Source of the DNA: an uncultured candidate division Zixibacteria bacterium
GTDB taxonomy: Bacteria; Zixibacteria; MSB-5A5; GN15; PGXB01
Length of the DNA stretch: 64,000 nt
Assembly (NCBI GenBank): GCA_937925655.1
Contig: CALAMC010000048.1
Coordinates: forward strand, 128,160 to 192,159
Direction: 5' to 3'
In this document: positions 8,061-16,421 of the stretch, one piece after another
How positions within the stretch are numbered: the first letter of the stretch is position 1
Layout: the number at the start of each line of letters is the position of its first letter
Notes under the pieces: model-generated
Seen by the model: only the letters and a program-made list of their open reading frames with translations
Database searches by the model: none
Told to the model about the DNA's origin: nothing
Program-made: the position numbers and the translations under genes

Positions 8061-9500
8061 ATGACCGAACAAAACAAAGACAAAAGAGTCAAACCTATCG
8101 TTTTAAAGGGCTTTCGGGATTACCCGCCCGGCGAGGAACTCGCCCGACGGACGCTTGTCAATAAAGCCGTCGAAGTGGTCGAGCGTTTCGGCTTTTTGCC
8201 CATCCAGACCCCCTCGCTTGAAGCCGCCGAAATCCTCCTCGGCGCCGACTACACCGATGACAACCTCAAAGAACTGTTCGGTTTTGTCGGCCCGGAAAAA
8301 GTCGGCATGGCGCTGCGCTATGAATTCACTTTATCTTTGGCCCGCTATGTCGCCGGCAATCCCCTTTTGCCTCTGCCCTTCCGGCGTTACCAGTACGGCA
8401 ACGTCTGGCGGGTGGACAAGCCCGGCCCCGGGCGATACCGCGAATTCACCCAGTTCGATCTCGATATTGTCGGCACCTCGTCGATGCTGGCCGACGCCGA
8501 AGTCATGGCGGTCATGGTTACTATACTGGACGCGTTGGGCATAAAAAATTTCACCGTGCATTATTCCAATCGTAAACTGATTAACGGCCTGACCGCCTAT
8601 GCCGACATCCCGACCAATAAGGCCGCCGACGTCTTCCGCGTTATCGACAAGCTCACCAAGCAGGGCAAAGAGGCGGTTTTGCTGGAATTGGGCCCGGGCC
8701 GGACCGATATTTCCGGCGATAAAATCCCCGGCCTGAATTTAAGCGACAAGCAGATTAAGACGCTCGATGATTTTCTCAAAATCGCCGGGCAATCATACCG
8801 CGACCAACTCGACAACGCCGAAGCATTACTGGGGCATATCGAAATTTCCAAAGAAGGCATTGACGAGCTTCGCCGGATAAAATCATATTTGAATAGTCTC
8901 GGCATCAAAGAAGAAAAAACGAGAATCGACATCACGATCGTGCGCGGTCTCGGCTATTACACCGGACCGGTCTTCGAAACCATGCTGGCCGACCTGCCCG
9001 AATTCGGGTCGGTCTTTTCCGGCGGGCGTTACGATAACATGATCGGTCGCTTCTCCGGCAAAAATGTCCCGGCGGTGGGCACCTCGTTCGGCGTGGACCG
9101 TATGCTGGCCGCGCTGATAGAGCTTAAGGCCATTGCCATGCCGACGGCCACCGCGAACGTGCTGGTCACGACTATGGACAAAGCCCGTCTTGATGATTAC
9201 ATCAGCATGGTCGGTGAAATTCGCGCCGCCGGCATCAACGCCGAGCTGTTCATGGGCGAAACCAAAAATATCAACAAACAGTTGAAGTACGCCGACCGGG
9301 TCGGAATACCGATTGCCGTCATCGCCGGTTCCGAGGAATTCGAAAACGGGACGATCACCGTCAAAGACCTCCGCGCCGGGCAGGAAAAATCGAAAAATAT
9401 CGAGAACCGCGAAGAGTGGCTGGCCGCCGATGACATCCAGACCACTATCAAACGCGACAATTTAATAAATCATATAAAGCAGTTGCTTGGCAAAAAATAA
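8061..9500 (+). CDS. hisS: Histidyl-tRNA synthetase, divergent type
   Basis: 479 aa, longer than the 420-430 aa of the E. coli type. Class II signatures: motif 1 region near residues 40-55; motif 2 ALRYEFTLSLARYVAG with FRRYQYGNVWRVDKPGPGR and YREFTQFDLDIVG; HisRS loop IVRGLGYYTGPVFE; motif 3 GTSFGVDRMLAAL; then an anticodon-binding domain from about residue 365. The motif 2 region differs from the common bacterial PQKGRYRQFHQLGCE form and resembles the archaeal/eukaryotic-like group that includes the alphaproteobacterial HisRS. It charges tRNA-His in the cytosol; the atypical tRNA-His upstream is its likely partner. The next gene follows after 17 nt. Confidence 0.93.
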   Translation: MTEQNKDKRVKPIVLKGFRDYPPGEELARRTLVNKAVEVVERFGFLPIQTPSLEAAEILLGADYTDDNLKELFGFVGPEKVGMALRYEFTLSLARYVAGNPLLPLPFRRYQYGNVWRVDKPGPGRYREFTQFDLDIVGTSSMLADAEVMAVMVTILDALGIKNFTVHYSNRKLINGLTAYADIPTNKAADVFRVIDKLTKQGKEAVLLELGPGRTDISGDKIPGLNLSDKQIKTLDDFLKIAGQSYRDQLDNAEALLGHIEISKEGIDELRRIKSYLNSLGIKEEKTRIDITIVRGLGYYTGPVFETMLADLPEFGSVFSGGRYDNMIGRFSGKNVPAVGTSFGVDRMLAALIELKAIAMPTATANVLVTTMDKARLDDYISMVGEIRAAGINAELFMGETKNINKQLKYADRVGIPIAVIAGSEEFENGTITVKDLRAGQEKSKNIENREEWLAADDIQTTIKRDNLINHIKQLLGKK

Positions 9501-9517
9501 TTACAAGAGGGATTAAT

Positions 9518-11008
9518 ATGAAATGGTTTTCTCGCCCCATACTAATAATGGCGGCCGTATTTATCTGCACTTTGTCATATACGTCGGCCGCGACCATCGA
9601 GGATTTTCTGATCAAAGATTCCACCCGAACCTGGCTTTTCTCCAAAGATGATATCGAACTGGGCCATTTGAAATCGACATACAGGGGAGTGACCGATTAT
9701 CAGGGCCTTGAAGCGTACTGGATCGAGGAAATTCTCGACCTCGATTTGACCAAAATCCAGGTACCGGCCGTAATTTCGATGCACAACAATCACTATGTGG
9801 ATTTGTACAATGCTTACATCGGCGATTCCATGAGCATCGTTGCCAACGGTATTCCCCAGAGCCTGGAACTGGTGCATCGGGGCGACTCCCTTTTCGGGTC
9901 GGCTCAAAATGTAGCCCGCAACGAGGTTGCGATGCCGCTCCGGGCCGGCATGATGGCGCTGGATAACAACATGATCGACCAGATGGAACTAATTTTTGCT
10001 CTGGCCGATCTCAACGTCGGGGACACCCTGTCCGATACCTTTTTCGTAGCTCAATTCGTCTTCCGCGCCGAATTCGGATTCGTCGTTGACTCTGTAATCA
10101 CGCTTCAGATCGGAGATGAAATCGATTCTGTCTTCGCGATGAGAATGCTGGCACCCATGAAGCAAAATATATTGTTCGCCCGTAAATTCGGCCTGGTTAA
10201 AATTGTCGATCCGGTCCAGAGCATAGAAGTTACCATGATCGATCGGCAAACCGGCAGTCCGTACGGCATGATGCCGGCCAAATCCTCCGGCGGCTTTTTC
10301 AAAGCCCTCCCCCTGTATCTTTTTTATATTCTGGTCGGCCTTGTTTTCAGCATTTTCGTGATTAAAAGATACTACAACCGTCTGGAAACATATGTCATGC
10401 TAATTCTCGGGGCGGCCGGATTCTCGCTGTTGCGATATACCCAGGTTCCGCTTCAGAACTGGTATGGTATTAATTATGCTATTCCGGGACTGCAGGCTGG
10501 AGAATCCCTATATTATTACGCCGCCGTGCAGGCGCTGTTTTCCGGCCTCATACAGGAAACGCTCAAACTCATCCCGCTGATTTTGATCATGATATCCCGT
10601 CCGCCATCCAAAAAATCCCTGGTTGTCCTGGGCATGTTTACCGGCATGGGATTCGGCATAATGGAAGCCTGTGCCATCACCGGCGTCGCATATAAAACCG
10701 GATTGATGCCCTTTTTCTCATGGGGCACTTTCGAGCGCATTTTCGCCATTTTATTCCATACTTCCACCGGGGCCGCCCTCGGATATGCCGTCGCCGGCGG
10801 CTGGAAGAAAGTCCCGGCCATCTGGCTTTTAATGGTACTGATCCATTCCTTCAGTAACCTGCTGATTGTCTTTTATCAGAAAGGGACATTAAGCCTGGTG
10901 GCGTTGGAACTGATCGTCGCCGCCATCGATATTGTGCTGGCGATTCTAGTCTGGCTGGCGGTCAAGGGCGCCACAAGACCCGATCGCGCCTTGCCGGAGG
11001 CAAAATAA
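9518..11008 (+). CDS. PrsW/YhfC-like intramembrane protease with large N-terminal domain
   Basis: 496 aa. Residues 1-25 form a signal peptide ending TSAA, then about 240 residues of beta-rich extracytoplasmic sequence of unknown type, then about eight helices. In the membrane part QETLK (about residue 346), GFGIMEA (about 377), FERIFAILFHTS (about 405-414) and HSFSN (about 443) match, in order, the conserved Glu/Glu/His/His positions of the PrsW and YhfC families, which include glutamic-type intramembrane proteases. Inferred role: cleavage of a membrane protein, perhaps an anti-sigma factor. GAGGG lies 7 nt before the ATG. It follows hisS by 17 nt, so the two may be co-transcribed. Confidence 0.6.
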   Translation: MKWFSRPILIMAAVFICTLSYTSAATIEDFLIKDSTRTWLFSKDDIELGHLKSTYRGVTDYQGLEAYWIEEILDLDLTKIQVPAVISMHNNHYVDLYNAYIGDSMSIVANGIPQSLELVHRGDSLFGSAQNVARNEVAMPLRAGMMALDNNMIDQMELIFALADLNVGDTLSDTFFVAQFVFRAEFGFVVDSVITLQIGDEIDSVFAMRMLAPMKQNILFARKFGLVKIVDPVQSIEVTMIDRQTGSPYGMMPAKSSGGFFKALPLYLFYILVGLVFSIFVIKRYYNRLETYVMLILGAAGFSLLRYTQVPLQNWYGINYAIPGLQAGESLYYYAAVQALFSGLIQETLKLIPLILIMISRPPSKKSLVVLGMFTGMGFGIMEACAITGVAYKTGLMPFFSWGTFERIFAILFHTSTGAALGYAVAGGWKKVPAIWLLMVLIHSFSNLLIVFYQKGTLSLVALELIVAAIDIVLAILVWLAVKGATRPDRALPEAK

Positions 11009-11009
11009 A

Positions 11010-11038
11010 TTGACTTTACTTTCGACGTATGCTATTTT
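11010..11038 (+). promoter_or_regulatory. Promoter of the aminotransferase-ROK kinase operon
   Basis: TTGACT (11010-11015), 17-nt spacer, TATTTT (11033-11038), 47 nt upstream of the aminotransferase ATG. Confidence 0.55.
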
Positions 11039-11084
11039 GATCCGGGCGTTGATAACGGTGTCTTTATAGCCGGAGGAATATAAA

Positions 11085-12314
11085 ATGCCGAAATTATCGC
11101 GAAGAGGTCTTGAAATACCGTCGTCCCCCATGCGGAAACTGGCTCCGTATGCTGAAGCCGCCAAGAAAAAGGGGCGCAAGATATATCATCTCAATATCGG
11201 CCAGCCCGATATCGAAACCCCGGATATTGCCTTAAACAAAGTCAAAAACAGCAATTTGAAAGTTATCGAATATACACACTCGGCCGGTATCGAATCCTAT
11301 CGTCGCCGTCTCGCCGAGTATTATAAACGTTATCGCATCTTTGTCGACTATACGGATATCCTTGTGACGACCGGCGGTTCCGAGGCCATCGTGTTCGCTT
11401 TCATGTCGGCGCTCAATCCCGATGATGAAGTCATCATCCCGGAACCGTTCTATGCCAATTACAACGGCTTTGCCGTCATGGCCGGCGTCAAAATCAAGCC
11501 GATTACGTCCACCATCGAAAACGGTTTTGCTCTTCCCCCGATTGCTGAATTCGAAGAGAAAATTACATCGAAAACCAGAGGCATTCTCATCTGCAACCCC
11601 AACAACCCGACCGGATATATGTACTCTCGTCAGGAATTCGAATACTTGCGTGATATCGTTAAAAAGCACGACCTCTTTTTATTTTCCGACGAAGTCTATA
11701 AAGAATTCTGTTATGGTGGTCGTGAGTTTGTCTCGACCATGCATCTGGATGGTATTGAAGACCATGTTATCATGCTCGATTCCATATCCAAACGGTACAG
11801 CGCCTGCGGGATGCGCATCGGCGCTCTGGTTTCGCGCAACAAAGAAATCATCGCCACCGCCTTGAAATTCGGACAAGCCCGCTTGAGCCCGCCGACTTAT
11901 GGTCAAATAGCCGCCGAAGCGGCCATCGATACCCCCGATTCCTACTTTAAAAAAGTCCGGGATGAATATGTCAACAGGCGCGACCTTGTGGTCGAATCCC
12001 TGCAAAAAATAGAGGGTGTCCTTTGCCCCAGACCGAACGGGGCCTTCTATGTCGCCGCGCGGTTGCCGATCGACGATGCTGACCGCTTCTGCCGGTGGTT
12101 GCTTGAGGATTTCGAGTACGACAATCAAACCGTCATGTTGGCGCCGATGGCCGGGTTTTATGCCACGCCGGGACTGGGCAGAGATGAGGTAAGAATTGGA
12201 TACGTTCTTAAGGTCGAGTCGTTGCAAAATGCCATGAAATGCCTGGATGAAGCTCTTAAGGTTTACCCCGGCCGAACCGAAACGGCGGCCCGGACAATGT
12301 CGAACAGCGGTTAA
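11085..12314 (+). CDS. PLP-dependent aminotransferase, class I/II
   Basis: 409 aa, fold type I. Visible signatures: HLNIGQPDIETP near the start, TTGGSEAI (phosphate loop), CNPNNPTGYMYS, FSDEVYKEF, and the Schiff-base lysine in DSISKRYSACGMRIG followed by the arginine of DEVRIGYV. These place it with aspartate/aromatic-type aminotransferases, but the amino donor cannot be read from sequence. GGAGGA lies 7 nt before the ATG. The ROK kinase starts 26 nt downstream, so the two probably form an operon with the small membrane protein. Confidence 0.88.
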   Translation: MPKLSRRGLEIPSSPMRKLAPYAEAAKKKGRKIYHLNIGQPDIETPDIALNKVKNSNLKVIEYTHSAGIESYRRRLAEYYKRYRIFVDYTDILVTTGGSEAIVFAFMSALNPDDEVIIPEPFYANYNGFAVMAGVKIKPITSTIENGFALPPIAEFEEKITSKTRGILICNPNNPTGYMYSRQEFEYLRDIVKKHDLFLFSDEVYKEFCYGGREFVSTMHLDGIEDHVIMLDSISKRYSACGMRIGALVSRNKEIIATALKFGQARLSPPTYGQIAAEAAIDTPDSYFKKVRDEYVNRRDLVVESLQKIEGVLCPRPNGAFYVAARLPIDDADRFCRWLLEDFEYDNQTVMLAPMAGFYATPGLGRDEVRIGYVLKVESLQNAMKCLDEALKVYPGRTETAARTMSNSG

Positions 12315-12340
12315 ACATCAAAATTTAAAGACCTTGTGTT

Positions 12341-13327
12341 ATGAGTGATGTCAATAATTACGCCGGTATCGATATCGGCGCCTCCAATATTAAATATGGT
12401 ATTGTCAATTCCAAAGGCGAAATAATCTTCCGGGAGCAAAAACCATCGCTCGTGGAAAAGGGTCCGATGCCCCTGATGCATCTGGTGACCAACATCGCCG
12501 AAAATCTTCTGCTTCGCGCCGCCGAGGATGAATTGAATGTCCAGTGGCTGGGTGTCGGTTCACCCGGGGCCATCGACAACCTGACCGGAACCGTCAAAGG
12601 TCGTTGCCCCAATATCCCTGACTGGGTCGGGATGAATATCGCCGGGCATTTACGCGAGCATCTCAATATGCCCGTTTACGTGGACAACGATGCCAATGTC
12701 GTCGCCCTCGGCGAATTTCGCTTCGGGGCGGCCAAAAGATTTTCCTCGGTTATTTGTATCACCATGGGAACCGGCATCGGCGGCGGAATAATAATCAATA
12801 AACAGCTCTGGCGGGGAGCGAGTTTTTCCGCCGGAGAAATCGGCCATATTATCGTCAATGAAAACGGCCGACCCTGCAAATGCGGGAACAAAGGCTGTCT
12901 GGAAACGTATTGTGCATCACAGCCTATAATTGACCGGACCAAGGAGAAACTGGCTGTCCGGATGACCGATACGATGAACGAGCTTTTGGAGGGTGACATC
13001 GAAAATTTGACCATAAAGAAGCTTTTTGCCGCAGGCAAAAAGTCCGACGAAATCGCCCTCGAAGTCATCGAGGATACCGGCCGCATTATGGGGGCGGCGC
13101 TTTCCGGCGTAGTCAATTTGTTTAACCCGGAGGCATTGGTTTTCGGCGGCGGGATTATCGACGGCGGCGCCGGATTGGTCGAGGTAATTGGAGCCGAAAT
13201 CCGCAAACGGGCCTTCCCGTCGGCTACCGAGAACCTGCGCATTCTCAAAGCCGAACTGGGCAACAACGCCGGGTTTATCGGGGCCGGGCTTCTGGGCGAA
13301 TACAAAACAGGGAATAATATCTCATGA
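12341..13327 (+). CDS. ROK-family sugar kinase (glucokinase-like)
   Basis: 328 aa. N-terminal phosphate loop GIDIGASNIKYG, sugar-binding and catalytic segment VDNDANVVALGEF, glycine-rich MGTGIGGGI, EIGHIIV with the ROK zinc motif CKCGNKGCLETY, and GGGIIDGG in the C-terminal lobe. ROK kinases phosphorylate glucose or related hexoses with ATP. There is no N-terminal helix-turn-helix, so this is an enzyme and not a NagC/XylR-type repressor. The stop overlaps the start of the next gene (ATGA). Confidence 0.9.
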   Translation: MSDVNNYAGIDIGASNIKYGIVNSKGEIIFREQKPSLVEKGPMPLMHLVTNIAENLLLRAAEDELNVQWLGVGSPGAIDNLTGTVKGRCPNIPDWVGMNIAGHLREHLNMPVYVDNDANVVALGEFRFGAAKRFSSVICITMGTGIGGGIIINKQLWRGASFSAGEIGHIIVNENGRPCKCGNKGCLETYCASQPIIDRTKEKLAVRMTDTMNELLEGDIENLTIKKLFAAGKKSDEIALEVIEDTGRIMGAALSGVVNLFNPEALVFGGGIIDGGAGLVEVIGAEIRKRAFPSATENLRILKAELGNNAGFIGAGLLGEYKTGNNIS

Positions 13328-13695
13328 GTGAAAACAAAGATCAAACTCCGCTGATTATTAAAGTTCTGGCCTGGTATGGCATCCTGTTCGGGTGCTCCTA
13401 TATTGTTTATGGGGTTGTGAGCATCATTCTGGGGATTCTCGACCGTAACTACAGCACGGTCGGGAAGGATTTTTTGATCAGCCTCTATGGCATACCCATG
13501 CTGGTCGCGGCGCTGGGCTTTAAGAATATTCAGCGCTGGGGATGGATCGGCTATGCCGCTTTGCTTGCGGTTGTGGTTTTCATCGCCTTTATTTCCCGGA
13601 CCGATTCCAACGGCATTATCGTGGGCATACTTTCACTCGCGGCGTTGGGGGGACTGATGTCTCCGGGCGTGAGAAAACATTATTTCCCGGCCTAA
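13324..13695 (+). CDS. Small integral membrane protein, unknown function
   Basis: 123 aa, four hydrophobic helices (about residues 10-35, 45-63, 70-88 and 95-112). No motif that I recognise. The ATG overlaps the stop of the ROK kinase by 4 nt, so it is translationally coupled. Confidence 0.7.
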   Translation: MSENKDQTPLIIKVLAWYGILFGCSYIVYGVVSIILGILDRNYSTVGKDFLISLYGIPMLVAALGFKNIQRWGWIGYAALLAVVVFIAFISRTDSNGIIVGILSLAALGGLMSPGVRKHYFPA

Positions 13696-13702
13696 AAAAC
13701 CG

Positions 13703-13730
13703 TTGACTTCGGACGAAAATTAAATACATT
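13703..13730 (+). promoter_or_regulatory. Promoter of tRNA-Phe
   Basis: TTGACT (13703-13708), 16-nt spacer, TACATT (13725-13730), about 22 nt before the tRNA. Confidence 0.55.
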
Positions 13731-13752
13731 GGCTCAAGTCTTTTGGTAATTT

Positions 13753-13825
<73 letters not shown>

Positions 13826-13944
13826 TTTTTGATTGCCATTATCTCAACGCGGATTCATCTTAAGAATTCAGAACCTGGGGGCGGTGTGGCGCCCGGTATC
13901 TAACGAGAGAAATTTGACATAAAAATCAGACCATTAATAAAAAA

Positions 13945-14017
13945 AGCCACCGTGCGGCATCGAACCGCAGACCTGCTGATTACGAATCAGCTGCTCTACC
14001 AGCTGAGCTACGGTGGC
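13945..14017 (-). tRNA. tRNA-Thr (anticodon CGT)
   Basis: Minus strand: acceptor GCCACCG/CGGTGGC, D stem GCTC/GAGC, anticodon stem GCTGA/TCAGC around TTCGTAA, T stem TGCGG/CCGCA, discriminator U. The run of A on the plus strand beyond 13945 gives a U-tract on the transcript. Confidence 0.96.
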
Positions 14018-14032
14018 TTGATTCGAACGTCT

Positions 14033-14060
14033 AATATATATTTATTTCGACATTTGTAAA
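14033..14060 (-). promoter_or_regulatory. Promoter of tRNA-Thr
   Basis: Minus strand: TTTACA (14060-14055), 16-nt spacer, TATATT (14038-14033), 16 nt before the tRNA. Confidence 0.5.
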
Positions 14061-14084
14061 CGAAAATTTGCGGCCAAAATCCCC

Positions 14085-14918
14085 TTACCCTTTTTCGGGT
14101 GAGATGATACCGAAAATGCCGCCTTCGTAATCCAGCCGCTGACCAAAAAACATGCGCAGTGATGGTTGACGGTATTGAAATCCATGATTGAGCAGAATTT
14201 CCACCGCCTCCTGGTTCAATTCGGGGATCCCGATCAGAAGACTACTCTGGCTGTATTTGTCCAGAATCATTTCCAGAAGTTTGACGAAACCGGATGAATC
14301 CAGCGCCAGAATCGGCCCGACAAAATAGGAGCCGTCGGCACGCGGCCGCACCGCGGCATAGCCGTCGAGTGTCTCATACCCGACATTAATTATCCCGTCG
14401 GGAAATTCATCGTGCAACCGTTTTATTACCCGTCCCCTATCGAGTCCGGTTATGCGCGCGTCGAATTTTAGTATATTATCTATGGCCACCGCTCCGGGCT
14501 TAATTTCTTTGGGGTTGTTTTTAAATTCCCGGGCCGGACGATACATGCGCAGCGACAGATATTTATCGAAAAACCCCAGTCGCCGATACAAAGGGGTGGC
14601 CTCTATAACACCATCGAGTTCTATGGAATGCACCCCTTTCGATTGGACATAATTCATGGCGATTTTCATAAGGGCTTCGCCGATACCTTTGCCGCGTTCT
14701 TTTTTATCGACGATCAGACTGGCGAGGAAGGCATAATGGTTGTAGATAATCGAGGTAATCGTCCCGACCGGGCGGCCGTCGATTTCGGCGAGAAAGCATC
14801 CCTCGGGCTCGAAATCATAAAGCCGGTTATAATCGGCCGCGCCATTTCCCCAGCCTTCCTCTCCGGCCAGCGCCGCCAGATATTGAAGGTCTTCGCGGGT
14901 CATGGTTCTTATATTCAT
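14085..14918 (-). CDS. GNAT N-acetyltransferase with a second C-terminal acetyltransferase-like domain
   Basis: 277 aa. Residues 1-130 form a GNAT domain: NIRTMTREDLQYL, GRPVGTITSIIYN, LIVDKKERGKGIGEALM (acetyl-CoA pyrophosphate loop RGKGIG) and HSIELDGVIEATPLYRRLGF. The second half (VRPRADGSYFVGPILALD) resembles the degenerate C-terminal domain of two-domain GNAT enzymes. Substrate unknown. The start at 14918 is preferred over an upstream frame opening because AAAGGA lies 6 nt before it. Its own terminator is not evident. Confidence 0.8.
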   Translation of the reverse strand: MNIRTMTREDLQYLAALAGEEGWGNGAADYNRLYDFEPEGCFLAEIDGRPVGTITSIIYNHYAFLASLIVDKKERGKGIGEALMKIAMNYVQSKGVHSIELDGVIEATPLYRRLGFFDKYLSLRMYRPAREFKNNPKEIKPGAVAIDNILKFDARITGLDRGRVIKRLHDEFPDGIINVGYETLDGYAAVRPRADGSYFVGPILALDSSGFVKLLEMILDKYSQSSLLIGIPELNQEAVEILLNHGFQYRQPSLRMFFGQRLDYEGGIFGIISPEKG

Positions 14919-14973
14919 CAGGTGTCCTTTGTCTGTAGTCATATCACGTAGCCTAAAATACGAAAATTAAAAT

Positions 14974-14998
14974 AAAAAAGCCCGCCAAATCGGCGGGC
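14974..14998 (-). terminator. Rho-independent terminator of the dockerin protein gene at 15022
   Basis: Stem GCCCGCC (14980-14986) with GGCGGGC (14992-14998), 5-nt loop; on the minus strand followed by six U. Confidence 0.85.
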
Positions 14999-15021
14999 TC
15001 GAATATTTTCCGCGTCCCAAA

Positions 15022-16242
15022 TTAGCGGCTTTCGCACAAAGCCTGCCATGTCGGATAACGGCACGGCAAAGGGTCACCGATTGGCTCGGTATAAAGCATA
15101 TCGATTAGTGAGAGAATATCCAGCAGGTTGACGGTACAATCGCAGTTGAAGTCGCCTTTCCACGTATTATCCGAGGTATAGTCTTTTTCGTAGATGTGAT
15201 CGATAAGCGCCAGGATATCCAGCAGATTATACTGGTCATCACCGTTTATATCACCTATCAGACATTTAAGAACAGTCAGGCTTCCATTATTGACCACCAC
15301 TTTGAATGTATCCACGCTTGTAACCTCTCTGATATCGACAAAAATAGAGTCATAGGGTGGCTCATACACGCGCTCCCACCCCAGACATATTTCATTATCG
15401 GGAGGTATCCATAATTGACACCTGAAAAAATGCGTATCGGGAATGGTGTCGATTCTCTTGCCGATAAGATTGCAGTACCGGTCATGAAAAATCGGGGCAA
15501 CATCCGAATGGGATCTGGGAAGATAGATATGGACGTCACGGTCGGTCGTTGTATCGGGAATGTCATAAATATCGGCATAAACCTTTAAAAACAGCCCCTC
15601 TTCTGAACGCGGGGGAATTCCGTCGATTTCATAAGGCCAATATAGATCCGCAACACCTAATATTTTAAGGTCGTAGTATTGACCACTCAATGATCTCGTA
15701 TGCAACCAGCTCCAACCGCCGGTCAGAGTCCCGACCGTATCGAGGCTTCCGGCACAAGCCGCGACTCGTTCCACCGAAGTTGAATCATACCCGGCCAGGA
15801 ATATCGAGTCAAGGCATGAATCTTCAACCATATCCCAGCAATGCCAGTAACCAAGCGTAAACTCCGAATCGATGCAAAAATCGCCGCTATATTGGGTACA
15901 AAACCAGTCATTGGTACATTTTATATATTTCAGGCACGTCTCGCCCTCATATTGGTCACAGGCCCAGTATGTTGTCACGTCGATGGAATCATTGGTATCG
16001 ATAAATTTCATGATATCCGGTCGCTCCAAAATCATCCATAATTGAAACATGAAAACGGTGTCGGTTACGTTACGAAGATAAATGGGAATGGTCGCCCCTT
16101 TTTGCCCGGGACAGGCGAATGCATCATCAACGGTTAATTCGAGAATCGGCTCCGTCGCCATTCCCGCCAGAGGAAGAAGAAATACGGCCGCGACAATTAA
16201 AAGCAATGGTTTTTGACAACAGACAATACGATGATACCACAT
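15022..16242 (-). CDS. Secreted protein with cohesin-like N-terminus and paired dockerin repeats
   Basis: 406 aa. A signal peptide (hydrophobic LLLIVAAVFLLPLAG, cleavage near GMATEP) is followed by LTVDDAFACPGQKGATIPIYL and VFMFQLWMILERPDIMKF, which resembles a cohesin-type beta-sandwich. The middle is Cys-, Trp- and Tyr-rich. The C-terminus has two EF-hand-like dockerin units, GDINGDDQYNLLDILALID and GDFNCDCTVNLLDILSLID. Function unknown; probably surface or secreted. ATG at 16242 is chosen, with GGAGG 10 nt upstream; a TTG nine bases earlier would sit on the ribosome site. It has its own promoter and terminator. Confidence 0.7.
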   Translation of the reverse strand: MWYHRIVCCQKPLLLIVAAVFLLPLAGMATEPILELTVDDAFACPGQKGATIPIYLRNVTDTVFMFQLWMILERPDIMKFIDTNDSIDVTTYWACDQYEGETCLKYIKCTNDWFCTQYSGDFCIDSEFTLGYWHCWDMVEDSCLDSIFLAGYDSTSVERVAACAGSLDTVGTLTGGWSWLHTRSLSGQYYDLKILGVADLYWPYEIDGIPPRSEEGLFLKVYADIYDIPDTTTDRDVHIYLPRSHSDVAPIFHDRYCNLIGKRIDTIPDTHFFRCQLWIPPDNEICLGWERVYEPPYDSIFVDIREVTSVDTFKVVVNNGSLTVLKCLIGDINGDDQYNLLDILALIDHIYEKDYTSDNTWKGDFNCDCTVNLLDILSLIDMLYTEPIGDPLPCRYPTWQALCESR

Positions 16243-16341
16243 AACAACCAATCCTCCGCCAAAATGTTTACAATTTCACAACTTCACAATGATGCATATG
16301 ACCCTTGATGCGAACTTAACGCGGAGATAGACTATATATAC

Positions 16342-16369
16342 AATATAGACCGATTGCGGTCTTTGTCAA
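16342..16369 (-). promoter_or_regulatory. Promoter of the dockerin protein gene at 15022
   Basis: Minus strand: TTGACA (16369-16364), 16-nt spacer, TATATT (16347-16342), leaving an untranslated leader of about 90 nt. Confidence 0.7.
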
Positions 16370-16380
16370 TTCTAAACTTT

Positions 16381-16412
16381 TCATCCGGCGGGATTTAACT
16401 CCCGCCGGATGA
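16381..16412. repeat. Perfect 13-bp hairpin between two dockerin genes
   Basis: TCATCCGGCGGGA (16381-16393), loop TTTAAC, then its exact complement (16400-16412). It lies 9 nt after the M28 peptidase stop. A real U-tract is missing on the minus side, so it is either a weak terminator or an mRNA 3'-stabilising element. The GGCGGG...CCCGCC core recalls the hairpins at 6801 and 63738. Confidence 0.7.
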
Positions 16413-16421
16413 AAAATATCT

